Under the pieces are notes generated by a model, which saw nothing but the letters and a program-made list of their open reading frames with translations, was not told the origin of the DNA and ran no database searches. DNA of 64,000 bases from an uncultured Tateyamaria sp. Lineage in GTDB: Bacteria > Pseudomonadota > Alphaproteobacteria > Rhodobacterales > Rhodobacteraceae. How positions within the stretch are numbered: position 1 is the first letter of the stretch; each line of letters begins with the position of its first letter. The translations under genes and the position numbers were made by a program. Shown here piece by piece: positions 9,046-18,424 of the stretch. The DNA lies in NCBI GenBank assembly GCA_947501275.1, contig CANMVD010000001.1, positions 1,674,001-1,738,000 on the forward strand. The letters run 5' to 3'.

Positions 9046-10114
9046 CTTGTTCCTCCTCGGCAGGCCACAGCGCCGGATCGGCCAGATACCGCACCGGGAA
9101 TTCCCAGATCACCAGCTTGGGCAGAGCGTCGAGTGTGGCGGCCCCTTCGTTCAGATAGGCAAGCATGGGGGCCACGGGCCCTTGTCCCTCGGCGGCCATG
9201 TTCAGCACGTCCTGTTTCAGCGCGACCTTGAGTGCCTCGCCAAAAGACCAGTTGGGATTTGCGCTGTAACTTGTGCCGATCAAGACAACGTCGCTGGCGT
9301 CGTCATTGCCAAACAGATCAAGACCGGTCGTTTCAGCCGGTTCGGCCACCCAAGGTGTCGCCGTTTCAGGCTTGAGCCCGACAAGCGGGGCCAAAGTGTC
9401 AGACGTGATGAAGGTCACAAGGTCCCCGTGAAAGGAGACGGGCTTGCCGGGCACCCGGGTGTAAACTTCGTCCCCCTGCGTGGCAAAGTCCGAGGCCGCA
9501 AAGGCGTGAGCGAGCCCTTCGGCGGTTGCAGGGGTCCAATGAGTGTCCGTTTGGAAAAACGCGGTCTCGGCAGGTTGGCTTTCAAATACCGGGCGGCTGT
9601 CGAAATGGGATATGTCACGTGCGCTCAGCGCAGCAAGGAACTGGTCATACTCGGCAGCACTGCGCCGGGCTGCGGGGGATTGCCGTGCTTGTTCCGCTTC
9701 AATCTCCAGCTTGCTGGGCAGAGGGAGGATTACCAACGTTGTGCCCATGTCAGCCAGTGCCGCTTGCATCCTGGCGATCCCTGCGACTGTGTCGTTGATC
9801 GAACGCGGCGCCGCATCGGCAAAGCGGAACTCTTCGGAGGTAAACAGCCAGTCATCGGCCCCGACAACCACGCCGTAGCGCCCTTCGGACAACAGCGCGA
9901 AACGCAAGGCGCCGATCCAACCCACGGACGGGTCCTTGTGCAGCAGTTTGGCGCGGTAGGTGCTGTCGATTTCTGCGGTGACGGCCCCTTTGGCAATGTC
10001 CGTGGCTTGAAGCGCGATGCCATCCTGCGTGAACAGGGCCACATTGGCGGCGATGGCATAGCCAAAGAACAGCGTTGGCAGTGTGAGTTTGGCGAGAAGA
10101 GGGATACGGGTCAT
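9038..10114 (-). CDS. algJ: AlgJ-like O-acetylation protein
   Basis: A 358-residue protein with an N-terminal membrane anchor or uncleaved signal (LTLPTLFFGYAIAANVALF) and an SGNH-like periplasmic domain. The catalytic DxH is in FQTDTHWT and the serine motif is IGTSYSANPN, the same arrangement as in AlgX. AlgJ takes acetyl groups exported by AlgI. A TTG lies one codon upstream of the chosen ATG. The ATG is preferred because GAGG sits at suitable spacing and it starts about ten bases after the algI stop. It overlaps the next gene by eight bases. Confidence 0.85.
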   Translation of the reverse strand: MTRIPLLAKLTLPTLFFGYAIAANVALFTQDGIALQATDIAKGAVTAEIDSTYRAKLLHKDPSVGWIGALRFALLSEGRYGVVVGADDWLFTSEEFRFADAAPRSINDTVAGIARMQAALADMGTTLVILPLPSKLEIEAEQARQSPAARRSAAEYDQFLAALSARDISHFDSRPVFESQPAETAFFQTDTHWTPATAEGLAHAFAASDFATQGDEVYTRVPGKPVSFHGDLVTFITSDTLAPLVGLKPETATPWVAEPAETTGLDLFGNDDASDVVLIGTSYSANPNWSFGEALKVALKQDVLNMAAEGQGPVAPMLAYLNEGAATLDALPKLVIWEFPVRYLADPALWPAEEEQDA

Positions 10115-10124
10115 CAATCAAGCC

Positions 10125-11564
10125 TCAGAACTGAAAGTAGAGGAAGGGGGAGAAGCTTTGCTCGGCCAGCTTCATGATGGTGAGGGCGCACAGAACCACC
10201 AAACCGGCAGAAATCAGCGCCTGCTGTGCAGGGGCTTGGGTGATTGTCATGCTGGTGCCTTGCAGTGTCGGATGCGGTTGGACCATGCGCGCGGCCATCC
10301 ATGGTTCGAGCGCAACGATTATGAACGCAACAACCAGCAATGCGATGCTTTCACCAGAAACGGAGAACCAGATCATTGGATCCGGGTTTATCCCGTTCAG
10401 CCCAAGCATCCCGGCATACATCTGACCTGCGATCCCGACGGTCTCTGCCCGGAACATCACCCACCCGATGAGCACGAGCATCAGGCATAAAGGCAGCGAC
10501 CATGCCCGCTCACGCGCCGTGCGGTCAAAACCGGTGGCCCGCTCGATGCTCAGGATCGAGCCGTGCCAGATGCCCCATAGCACAAAGGTCCATGCCGCGC
10601 CGTGCCATAGGCCCCCCAGCGTCATGACCGTCATGAGGTTCATGTAGGTGCGCACAGATCCGACGCGATTGCCACCAAGCGGGATATACAGATAGTCGCG
10701 CAGCCAGATCGACAGGGAGATATGCCAGCGCCGCCAGAACTCGGTGATCGAGCGCGAGATGTAGGGCATGTTGAAATTCTCGACAAAGCGGAAGCCCATC
10801 ATCATGCCAAGGCCAATGGCCATCGACGAATAGCCCGAGAAGTCGAAGTAAAGCTGCGCCATATAGGCTGCTGCGCCAAGCCACGCGAGTGCCAGACCCG
10901 GGCTTTCGGTTGCAAAGGCGAGGTCAGCCAGCGGCGCGAGGCTGTCGGCGATCAGGACTTTCTTGGCCAACCCGACAACAAAGCGCGCCATGCCATCGCA
11001 AAACAGTTCGACCGAATGTTCGCGGCTGCGGAACTGATCCTCAAGGTCCTTGTACCGCAGGATCGGCCCCGCAATCAGTTGCGGGAACAGCGCGATGAAG
11101 GCCGCAAAGTCAATCAGGTTGGCGTCTGATTTGGCATCCCCGCGCGAGACGTCGACAAGGTAGCTGATCGACTGGAATACATAGAACGAAATGCCGATCG
11201 GCAGGATCAGACGCCAGTGGATATCAAGCCCGGCGGCATCGGTGCCCAGAAGGGCAGCAAAGCTGTCGATAAAGAAGTTGAGATATTTGAACACACCCAA
11301 CACGCCCAGACATCCTGCGACTGCGATCAAAAGTGCGGCCTGGCCCAGCCGCGTGCCGCGATAGGCCGCAATCAATCTTCCCATGCCGAATGCCCAGAGG
11401 GTCGTCAGGATCACAAGCCCAAGGAAGTCGACCCGCCACCATGCATAAAAAACATAAGACCCCAACAGGATCGTGGCAGAACGCCAGCGCAGCGGCGTCA
11501 GATAGTAGAGCCCCAGAAAGACTGGCAGGAACAGGAACAGGAATGTTTCTGAAGAAAAGACCAT
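10125..11564 (-). CDS. algI: AlgI-like membrane-bound O-acyltransferase
   Basis: MBOAT-family integral membrane protein of 479 residues with about ten or more hydrophobic segments. Conserved family motifs are present: WRRWHISLSIWLRDYLYIPL and the histidine motif GGLWHGAAWTF, followed by WGIWHG. It would move acetyl groups from the cytoplasm to periplasmic AlgJ/AlgX for polymer acetylation. It starts at an ATG four bases after the stop of the algG-like gene, so the two are translationally close. Length matches other alginate-type AlgI proteins. Confidence 0.92.
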   Translation of the reverse strand: MVFSSETFLFLFLPVFLGLYYLTPLRWRSATILLGSYVFYAWWRVDFLGLVILTTLWAFGMGRLIAAYRGTRLGQAALLIAVAGCLGVLGVFKYLNFFIDSFAALLGTDAAGLDIHWRLILPIGISFYVFQSISYLVDVSRGDAKSDANLIDFAAFIALFPQLIAGPILRYKDLEDQFRSREHSVELFCDGMARFVVGLAKKVLIADSLAPLADLAFATESPGLALAWLGAAAYMAQLYFDFSGYSSMAIGLGMMMGFRFVENFNMPYISRSITEFWRRWHISLSIWLRDYLYIPLGGNRVGSVRTYMNLMTVMTLGGLWHGAAWTFVLWGIWHGSILSIERATGFDRTARERAWSLPLCLMLVLIGWVMFRAETVGIAGQMYAGMLGLNGINPDPMIWFSVSGESIALLVVAFIIVALEPWMAARMVQPHPTLQGTSMTITQAPAQQALISAGLVVLCALTIMKLAEQSFSPFLYFQF

Positions 11565-11567
11565 GAT

Positions 11568-12896
11568 TTATGCTCCTCCCGGCATTGTGCAATCAGGAAC
11601 CAGCAAGGGATCTTGAGCATGTGCCCCGTCAAAGAGGACGGGTGTAATGCCACGCAAATCCTGAGCCACGCGCCGCGCCTCAAGCATCAGGTCGCCATCC
11701 AGAAAGCGCGGGAATTGGTCTGAAAAGTCGTTATTGGCCAGCCGCAGGGTGCCAGAGGACGTCCCTTTGATCCCGGCGCGGTTTTCGATCAGCCGGTTTC
11801 CGGTCAGCGCGACATCGGCGTCCTTGGGCTGCGTTTGCAGTGTGATCCCGGCCCGTTTGGAGCGTGTGACGGTGTTGTCAGACAGGGCCACGCGGGCGCT
11901 GGCTTTGACCGTGATGCCGCTGCCTTGGGAACCCAGTATGCTGTTGTTGGTGATCGACAGGCAAAAGGCGGTGTCGAGTGTGATCCCGGATGCCTGAGGC
12001 GCAATGATGGTGTTGTTGGACAGGGACACGCCGGCTGCGCGGCTGTCGACCATGATACCTATGCCCTGTGGCGCCGACAGGGTTGTGTCATCGACACGAA
12101 TGTCGGTGGAACCTTCGGCAATGCGGATGCCGTGGCCATTTGGGTCAGTAATGGCTGAGCCTGCAATTTCGATACGATTGCTGGCGCGCACCACAAGACT
12201 TGTGTCGGTTGTGTCTTCGAACAGGTTGCCATCCAGCGTGGCATCATCGACCGAAATCAGGGACAGGCTGCCAATGTGTTCAAAAACGCTACCGCTCACG
12301 CGGCTGTTGCCATTGGCGGGGAAGATCCCGCGATTGATGATGGCAACGCCCGCAAAGGAGGGGATGGTGCCAAAGCCCAAATGGGCAAAACGTGCTTCGT
12401 GTGCCCGCATATAACCTTGGCCTGCGACCAGAACGAAAGGGTGAAAGGGTGCGCGCGCTGCTTCCACGCCGCGCGGGGCGGCGCTGATCATTGCTCCGTT
12501 GATTTCTAGCTGCCCGAGCGAGGCAAGGAACGCACCACTTGAGCGATCCAGAAACAGATGTTCACCGGGTTCGATAACAAGATGCGAGTCGGGCCAAACC
12601 AGCAGAGGCCGGGTCAGATGATAGCTGCCATCTGCCTTGCGTGTCAGGCCTTCGGGCGCGGCGGCAGCCAGATCTGACAGCGCAAGTCGCCCCCCCCGAA
12701 GCACCAAGGCGGGACCCGGCGTATCGCCCTGAGCCTGCAAAATAGCGATTTGCCCGTTCGCTCCGACCTTCTGCGCCAACTGCGCCAGAACGATGCGAAA
12801 ATCGAGCAGACGCAGGTTGCCCTCCTGCGCGGAACCTGCGCTGGCCAAACAGACGCCTATCAACGCGCTAAGGATATGTCGGGTGATCTTACGCAC
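11568..12896 (-). CDS. algG: AlgG-like periplasmic beta-helix protein without the DPHD motif
   Basis: A 442-residue secreted protein (signal peptide ending ASAGSA-QE) whose second half is a right-handed parallel beta-helix with regular turns such as GIGIMVDSRAAGVSLSNN and GSGITVKASARVALSDN. In alginate operons this position is held by AlgG, the mannuronan C5-epimerase and periplasmic scaffold. AlgG normally carries an Asp-Pro-His-Asp catalytic motif. The nearest match here is DPNGHG, so epimerisation is doubtful and a purely structural or altered role is possible. It starts at a GTG overlapping the algA stop by eight bases. The symbol reflects position and fold. Confidence 0.7.
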   Translation of the reverse strand: MRKITRHILSALIGVCLASAGSAQEGNLRLLDFRIVLAQLAQKVGANGQIAILQAQGDTPGPALVLRGGRLALSDLAAAAPEGLTRKADGSYHLTRPLLVWPDSHLVIEPGEHLFLDRSSGAFLASLGQLEINGAMISAAPRGVEAARAPFHPFVLVAGQGYMRAHEARFAHLGFGTIPSFAGVAIINRGIFPANGNSRVSGSVFEHIGSLSLISVDDATLDGNLFEDTTDTSLVVRASNRIEIAGSAITDPNGHGIRIAEGSTDIRVDDTTLSAPQGIGIMVDSRAAGVSLSNNTIIAPQASGITLDTAFCLSITNNSILGSQGSGITVKASARVALSDNTVTRSKRAGITLQTQPKDADVALTGNRLIENRAGIKGTSSGTLRLANNDFSDQFPRFLDGDLMLEARRVAQDLRGITPVLFDGAHAQDPLLVPDCTMPGGA

Positions 12897-14292
12897 CGCT
12901 GACCTCGCGCAGTTCTTTGGATGGGGTGAGTGCCTTTTTGGCGGTCAGGACCATCAGTTTGCCCATGTCGTCGCCGCGATTGGACAGCACATAGCGTGAG
13001 CTGCCCTGCAGTGCGTGGCGTTCACCCATGGCCAGCGTGTCACTGGGACCATCCAGCGCGATCCCGAATCGGCCCGACAGCGGCATGACGCTGGTGGCTT
13101 GCCCGTTGGTACGCAGCGACACTTGCGCGCCGGGTTTGACATCCAGCACGTCCACGTCGATTTCCTGCCCTTCTGTCAGCTTGCGCTTGGCCCCCCAGCT
13201 GTAGTGCTGATCAAGGTGGCGCTGAGCCTCACGCCGATTGCCCGCTTCGAGTGCGCCCACGACCTGCTTGACCTGTTGCGTCTGCGATCTTGGGGCGACA
13301 AGCAGCGCGTCAGGTGTGTCGACAACCACCAGATCACTCATGCCGATAACCGTCACTAGTCGGTCTTGCGCGCGGATCAGCGAATTTGACGTTCCAAAGA
13401 CCAGCACGTCGCCATCCGTTACATTGCCGTTCTGATCCGCTGTCCCGATGTCATAAACGGCTGCCCAAGACCCGACGTCATTCCATGTGACATCAGCAGG
13501 GGCCAAGGCCACGGCTGACGAGTTTTCAAAGATGATCTGTTCAGTGGCGGCACCTGTCGCCTTTTCAAATTCGCTTTCTTTCAACAACCAACCGTGTGGC
13601 GTGGCCTGGCCTTCGGTTACGGCGGCCCGTACAGCGTTCAGCGTTTTGGGGTCATAGCGGCGGAATTCTTCGATAATAGTTGCGGCGCGAAACATCGACA
13701 GACCTGACGCCCAATAGGCGGCACCGCTTGCGATCAGCGCGTTCGCCTTGTCGAGGGGTGGTTTTTCAACAAATGCGTCAACCCGGTGCAGGCCGTCATA
13801 GTTCAGGAACTTGCCCCCGTCCGTGATGTAGCCATACCCCGTTTCCGCATAAGCAGGGGGGATGCCGAAAATAACGATCCGTCCCTCCTCGGCGGCGCGG
13901 CGCATTTGGAAAAACATCGCATTCATGTCGCCTGTTATGGCGTGATCAGACGGCACAATTATCATGATCGCGTCTGGATCCTTGTCCGCGACCATAAGCG
14001 AGGCTGCCAGAACCGCAGGACCGGTGTTGCGGCTCAGAGGCTCGCAGATCACATCACCGCTGCACTGGATTTCGTCCATTTGTTGGCGGACCAGCCCGGC
14101 ATAATGCCGATTTGTCACGATCTGAGGTGGCGCAATCCCATCCACCATATGCCGCTGCAAAGTGGCTTGCAGAAAACTTGTCGTCTGGCCGCCGCCCACA
14201 GGTTGAAACTGTTTTGGGCTTTCGCGACGTGAGGAGGGCCAAAGGCGCGACCCGGATCCACCGCACAGGATAATCGGATAGAGGCTGGTCAT
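12889..14292 (-). CDS. algA: Mannose-1-phosphate guanylyltransferase (AlgA/ManC-like)
   Basis: A 467-residue AlgA-type enzyme making GDP-mannose. The nucleotidyltransferase signature GGSGSRLWPSSRRESPKQF is at residues 11-29, with FVEKPP and NDVGSW further on. In bifunctional AlgA the last 120 residues are a cupin with mannose-6-phosphate isomerase activity and a zinc-binding HxHHRxEHW motif. Here that stretch reads SLRTNGQATSVMPLSGRF, with no histidines or glutamate, so the isomerase half is probably dead and mannose-6-phosphate isomerisation must come from elsewhere. It lies 46 bases after alg44 and overlaps the algG-like gene by eight. Confidence 0.88.
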   Translation of the reverse strand: MTSLYPIILCGGSGSRLWPSSRRESPKQFQPVGGGQTTSFLQATLQRHMVDGIAPPQIVTNRHYAGLVRQQMDEIQCSGDVICEPLSRNTGPAVLAASLMVADKDPDAIMIIVPSDHAITGDMNAMFFQMRRAAEEGRIVIFGIPPAYAETGYGYITDGGKFLNYDGLHRVDAFVEKPPLDKANALIASGAAYWASGLSMFRAATIIEEFRRYDPKTLNAVRAAVTEGQATPHGWLLKESEFEKATGAATEQIIFENSSAVALAPADVTWNDVGSWAAVYDIGTADQNGNVTDGDVLVFGTSNSLIRAQDRLVTVIGMSDLVVVDTPDALLVAPRSQTQQVKQVVGALEAGNRREAQRHLDQHYSWGAKRKLTEGQEIDVDVLDVKPGAQVSLRTNGQATSVMPLSGRFGIALDGPSDTLAMGERHALQGSSRYVLSNRGDDMGKLMVLTAKKALTPSKELREVSGA

Positions 14293-14338
14293 ATCTGGGA
14301 TCCTTCATGTGGCGTGGGTATGGCGCGCATGGACAGCA

Positions 14339-15487
14339 TCAGTTGCCTCCTGCCGCAATGCGCACAGGCGCGTCTTTTGAGGTGTGAAGCAGATCTGCAA
14401 ACCAATTGGTCACATCCGCTGTCGAGATCAGACCCGGGCGCGACAAGCGCACGGTCATCAAGGTGCCTGCTGCGCTGATGGGCAGCGCCGTGTCAGGTTC
14501 AAGCGTGACTGCGACTGGCCCGGATTGGGCACTGGCAGTGATCTCGCGCGCCGCATGTGCGCCCAAAGTCGCGCCAATTTCCGATCCATCCGGTGCAACC
14601 AATGCGATGGTGTAGCCTGAAACGACCGCCGAAAGGCTTTCTTCGCTCAGTTGCGCTCGGATCACGGGCGCACTGCCCGCATCGGCCAGTTGCAAAACAG
14701 GCTCGCCAGCCAAAACGGTCGCACCTTCAAAGGTGGCCACGTCCGCAATGTCGCAATCACAGGGCATCTTGAGGCTGAGCACGATGCCGGCGTTGGACAG
14801 GATGGAGAACGCAACCTCGCCTTCCTTGGCTTGGGCGTTGAGGTAGTCGATCTGCCCCGAAGTCGGTGCGCGCAACACCTCGCCGGGCAGGCTGACAATG
14901 GCCGGGCGGGCTTCGGTTACCGTCAGAACGCGACTTTCCACGAGGCTGAGCGCACCCCAGACCAGACCGACGGTCAAACAGGCGGTGACGGCTCCGCGTG
15001 TTGCGCTGCGCAGGACGCGCGCAAAGGGATTGGACCGCATCTGCGATTTCGGGGCATTACGTGCATCCGTGGCCGGACGCAGCATCGAGCCAAGATTGAT
15101 CAGATCTCCGGCGATGTAGGAGTTCATGATGTGGCGGAGCTGCGGCAGATGGGGCCCGGTTGGATCTGTGAACGTGAAGCTCAGAGCGTTCACATCATCA
15201 GCGGGTGCGAAGTGCAGTGTCACTTCGGCTTCAAGCGACACGGTGAACCCCTCGAATACAAATTGCAGCATGGCGAGGGCCCGCTGTCCGTTCATGTCAC
15301 GCCGTGGCAATCCTTGGGCTCTGCCTGACACTACAGACAAACCGGTGCCCTGATAGCGGCGATTATCGATGAACATCTCGTAAGGGATGGGCATCATAGG
15401 ATGTTCGGCGGCCGTCAGGTGAATGCGCGGCGCGGGACGCTCTGTTGAACGTTTTTCCAGGGTCGAAGCGGTGGTCGCGACAGTCAT
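14339..15487 (-). CDS. alg44: Alg44-like PilZ-domain co-polymerase
   Basis: Inner-membrane protein of 382 residues. The N-terminal third is a PilZ-type domain with an RxxxR motif (RSTER, R13 and R17) and a GLSVVSG segment where the second c-di-GMP motif is expected. The usual aspartate of the DxSxxG motif is not obvious. A single transmembrane segment (TACLTVGLVWGALSLV, about 165-182) precedes a periplasmic domain similar to membrane-fusion proteins. In alginate systems Alg44 activates the Alg8 polymerase on binding c-di-GMP. The gene lies 24 bases after alg8. Confidence 0.85.
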   Translation of the reverse strand: MTVATTASTLEKRSTERPAPRIHLTAAEHPMMPIPYEMFIDNRRYQGTGLSVVSGRAQGLPRRDMNGQRALAMLQFVFEGFTVSLEAEVTLHFAPADDVNALSFTFTDPTGPHLPQLRHIMNSYIAGDLINLGSMLRPATDARNAPKSQMRSNPFARVLRSATRGAVTACLTVGLVWGALSLVESRVLTVTEARPAIVSLPGEVLRAPTSGQIDYLNAQAKEGEVAFSILSNAGIVLSLKMPCDCDIADVATFEGATVLAGEPVLQLADAGSAPVIRAQLSEESLSAVVSGYTIALVAPDGSEIGATLGAHAAREITASAQSGPVAVTLEPDTALPISAAGTLMTVRLSRPGLISTADVTNWFADLLHTSKDAPVRIAAGGN

Positions 15488-15511
15488 TTAGATGTCCTTC
15501 ACGTCAAATTG

Positions 15512-16996
15512 TCATGTGGTTGCAGACAGATAGAAGATGGCCAGGACGAGCCAGCCTAGGGCCAGCGCGTGCATCGCCACTGAGCCAGCAGCGCGCAGTC
15601 GGGTGCCGATTCCGGCTCGGATACTGAATTGGGTGTCCTGGCGGGTCCATTTCTGGCGATCGAGGCGAAAGCTGACATAGCTCTTGATGGCCGCGCCCAC
15701 GATCTGTCCAAAGTAAAGCAGGAAGGTGTAAACCACGGGAAAGCTGCGCCCGCGAAAAGCGGCAATGATCGCGCAAAACACATAGCGTGTGGCCATGACC
15801 CACGCGATGTAAACGACAAGCACCAAGGGCGAGACCAGTATGCTGGCAAACAGCACCGAGATTGGTCCAGTCAGCGTGGTCCAGATAGATACCCGCTGAT
15901 CAAGGATGGACCACCATGTGAACACACCGACACGGCGTGGCCCCAGATCAAGCGCACGGGCATTGGTGCGCATCATGTTACCATACCAGCGCACCATCAG
16001 CGTCGTTGCGCTGTCGAAAAAGCCGACACGCGGCTGGCTTTCCATCGACACGGCTACGAGGTCGGGGATGTAAACCATCTTGTAGCCGTGACTCAGTAGC
16101 CAGAACCATGTGGATTTGTCGTCGCCTGTCAGGAACTTGATCTCGCCCAGACGCCAGTGGTCGATGGAATCGTCCCGCACCTGCCGGATAAATCCGGGCT
16201 GCGTGGCGAGATCAGCGCGGAATACGCTCATCCGGCCGGTCAGCGTCAGCACGCGTTCGGACAGCGCCATGGAACTCATCATCACGTGGCGTTGGGCAAA
16301 GCGCAGGTTGAACCATTTGCGGAACAGGCCGTCGCGTTCGATCAGCGCCTCTTCGTCGGTAGTCAGTGCACCGACATCCGGGTCGGTGAATGCGGGTAGG
16401 GCCTTGATCACCAGATCGGCAGGCACACAGCTGTCACCGTCGACAAAGGCCACGATGTCGTGGGCCGTGGGGCTGTGTGCCGCGATCAATTCCAGAGCGC
16501 GGGCAAGGGCATCACGTTTGCCGGTGCCGGCTATACGGTCCACATGCAGGCGCACATGATCATGGTCAATGTCCATCCCGTCATAGATTTGCTGGATCAA
16601 CCGTGCGTCAGCGGTATCAACAACAGAGGATATCACAGTGGCCCCGCCGGGTGCCGCCGCAGCAGCAGTAAACAGCGCGTGATAAACCGGTGCGGTGACT
16701 TCGGGGGCGATTTTGTAGCTGGTGGCAAGAAAGAAGGCGTGTGGCTTGATTTTGCTTTGTGCAAAGGCACGGGCGCGTTGGCGCCGCTTGATCGGGTAGA
16801 CCACACGCAAAAAGATCAGGGCGCGGGAAAAGTTCAGCATGGCCCAGCCATAGCGCCATGCCCCCACAAGGCCGACCACAACCAACGCGCCTTTGACCTC
16901 GGCAATGTTGATCGAGTTGGCCGCGCTGCTCAGGATCACGATCACCGACAGATAGGCGATGTGGCTGAGGGCGCGTATGGGCGTCAGCCCCTTCAC
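15512..16996 (-). CDS. alg8: Alg8-like family 2 glycosyltransferase (polymerase)
   Basis: A 494-residue membrane glycosyltransferase, the polymerase that joins mannuronate units from GDP-mannuronate. GT2 features include VAFVDGDSCVP (acidic nucleotide-sugar site), FLTGDDKSTW (catalytic TGDD) and the LMVRWYGN segment in place of QxxRW. Hydrophobic segments flank the cytoplasmic domain at the N terminus and in the last 150 residues, as in Alg8 and other processive synthases. The start is a GTG overlapping the algD stop as GTGA. With Alg44 it would form the c-di-GMP-gated synthase. Confidence 0.9.
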   Translation of the reverse strand: MKGLTPIRALSHIAYLSVIVILSSAANSINIAEVKGALVVVGLVGAWRYGWAMLNFSRALIFLRVVYPIKRRQRARAFAQSKIKPHAFFLATSYKIAPEVTAPVYHALFTAAAAAPGGATVISSVVDTADARLIQQIYDGMDIDHDHVRLHVDRIAGTGKRDALARALELIAAHSPTAHDIVAFVDGDSCVPADLVIKALPAFTDPDVGALTTDEEALIERDGLFRKWFNLRFAQRHVMMSSMALSERVLTLTGRMSVFRADLATQPGFIRQVRDDSIDHWRLGEIKFLTGDDKSTWFWLLSHGYKMVYIPDLVAVSMESQPRVGFFDSATTLMVRWYGNMMRTNARALDLGPRRVGVFTWWSILDQRVSIWTTLTGPISVLFASILVSPLVLVVYIAWVMATRYVFCAIIAAFRGRSFPVVYTFLLYFGQIVGAAIKSYVSFRLDRQKWTRQDTQFSIRAGIGTRLRAAGSVAMHALALGWLVLAIFYLSATT

Positions 16997-18312
16997 CAGC
17001 AGATCCCGTTGTAGTGGCCGTCCGAGATGCGCGTCTTGCTGATGCGGGTCAAATCAATGACAGGCTTGTTTTCCGCCGCCGTGAGGATTTGATCCACAGT
17101 ATCGCTGTAGAAATTGCCGACGATCAGGCTGTCGGCCCCGTCAATCAGGGCGTCCACTCCGTCAATCAGGCGTTTGCCCAGATCAGGCACCACGTCGTTG
17201 CCGCGCCCCGCCGCACTGAGGTTTTGTGCATAGGCGGCATGGACATACGGATCGTAAATCGAGATCGCGATACCGTCTTCGATCAGGCGGGCGGCGAGTT
17301 CGGCCAAGGGGCTTTCCCGCAAATCGTCGGTGCCCGGTTTGAAGGAAATGCCGATCATACCGGCGGATTTCACGCCGGCCTCTTTGATCATGGTGCGTGC
17401 CCGTGCGATCTGGGCCTCGTTCGCCTCCAGCACGGCGTCAAGGATCGGAACCTGCACATCGCGGGCCTTGGCAAAGTGGCGCAAAGCGCGCACGTCCTTG
17501 GGCAGACACGAACCACCAAAGGCAAAGCCGGGTCGCATGAAATAGGGGGACATGTTGACCTTGTGATCCGAGCAAAGGATCTGCATCACGCGCTGCCCGT
17601 CTAGGCCCGCAGACTTGGCCACGTTGCCGATTTCATTGGCAAAAGATACTTTGACCGCCCGCCATGTGTTTGAGGTGTATTTGACCATCTCCGCTGTCGG
17701 AATATCGACGGTATGGATGTCGCAGGGCAGATGCGCGTTCAGTTGTGTCAGGAAATTTGCAGTCGTGTCGTCCATTGCGCCAACCACAATCAGGCCAGGA
17801 TTGTCGTAATCCTCGATTGCGGTGCTTTCACGCAGAAACTCAGGAAAGTAGCCAACGCCAAAGTCCTTGCCTGCTACTTTGTTCGAAGCGGCCTCAAGCG
17901 CAGGAATAGCGACGCTGTCGGTGGTGCCGGGAACCGTGGTGGAGCGCACCACGACCGAGTGGAAGGCGGCCTTGGACGACAGTGCGGACCCGATGCTGTC
18001 ACACACGCTTTTGACATAGGTTGTGCCAACGGCACCGTTTGGGGCACTGGGCGTGCCAACACAGATAAAGGACGCTTCGGTTTCGGCGATGGCATCGCTC
18101 ACGCTGGTGGTGGCTGTCAGGCGCCCGGACCGTACGGCACTGGCAATCAGTTCCGGCAGGCCGTTTTCCACAATCGGGCTTTGGCCCTTGCTGATGGCGT
18201 CCACCTTGGCCTCGTCAATGTCGACGGCAACGACGTCATGACCGTCGCGCGCCAAGCAGGCAGCAGCAACAACGCCGACATACCCAATTCCAAAAACGCT
18301 GATACTTGCCAT
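16993..18312 (-). CDS. algD: GDP-mannose 6-dehydrogenase
   Basis: First gene of the operon, 439 residues, close to the 436 of Pseudomonas AlgD. It oxidises GDP-mannose to GDP-mannuronate, the committed step. The NAD-binding motif GIGYVG is at residues 8-13. The active-site stretch GFAFGGSCLPKDVRAL places the catalytic cysteine at C269, and GISFKPGTDDLRESP is the nucleotide-sugar dehydrogenase signature. The GFAFGGSCLPKD form favours AlgD over UDP-glucose dehydrogenase. GAGGAAG precedes the ATG. Control probably comes from the 477-bp region upstream. Confidence 0.93.
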   Translation of the reverse strand: MASISVFGIGYVGVVAAACLARDGHDVVAVDIDEAKVDAISKGQSPIVENGLPELIASAVRSGRLTATTSVSDAIAETEASFICVGTPSAPNGAVGTTYVKSVCDSIGSALSSKAAFHSVVVRSTTVPGTTDSVAIPALEAASNKVAGKDFGVGYFPEFLRESTAIEDYDNPGLIVVGAMDDTTANFLTQLNAHLPCDIHTVDIPTAEMVKYTSNTWRAVKVSFANEIGNVAKSAGLDGQRVMQILCSDHKVNMSPYFMRPGFAFGGSCLPKDVRALRHFAKARDVQVPILDAVLEANEAQIARARTMIKEAGVKSAGMIGISFKPGTDDLRESPLAELAARLIEDGIAISIYDPYVHAAYAQNLSAAGRGNDVVPDLGKRLIDGVDALIDGADSLIVGNFYSDTVDQILTAAENKPVIDLTRISKTRISDGHYNGICW

Positions 18313-18424
18313 GTTCCGTTCTTCCTCGTCTGGCGCTTGGTGCGCATCAATACGACGTCGAACAGAGCACTTTTCTGCACCTGCAAAGAGTCAGGAAAAG
18401 GGAAGATCGTGTCAGGGTTTCTCC

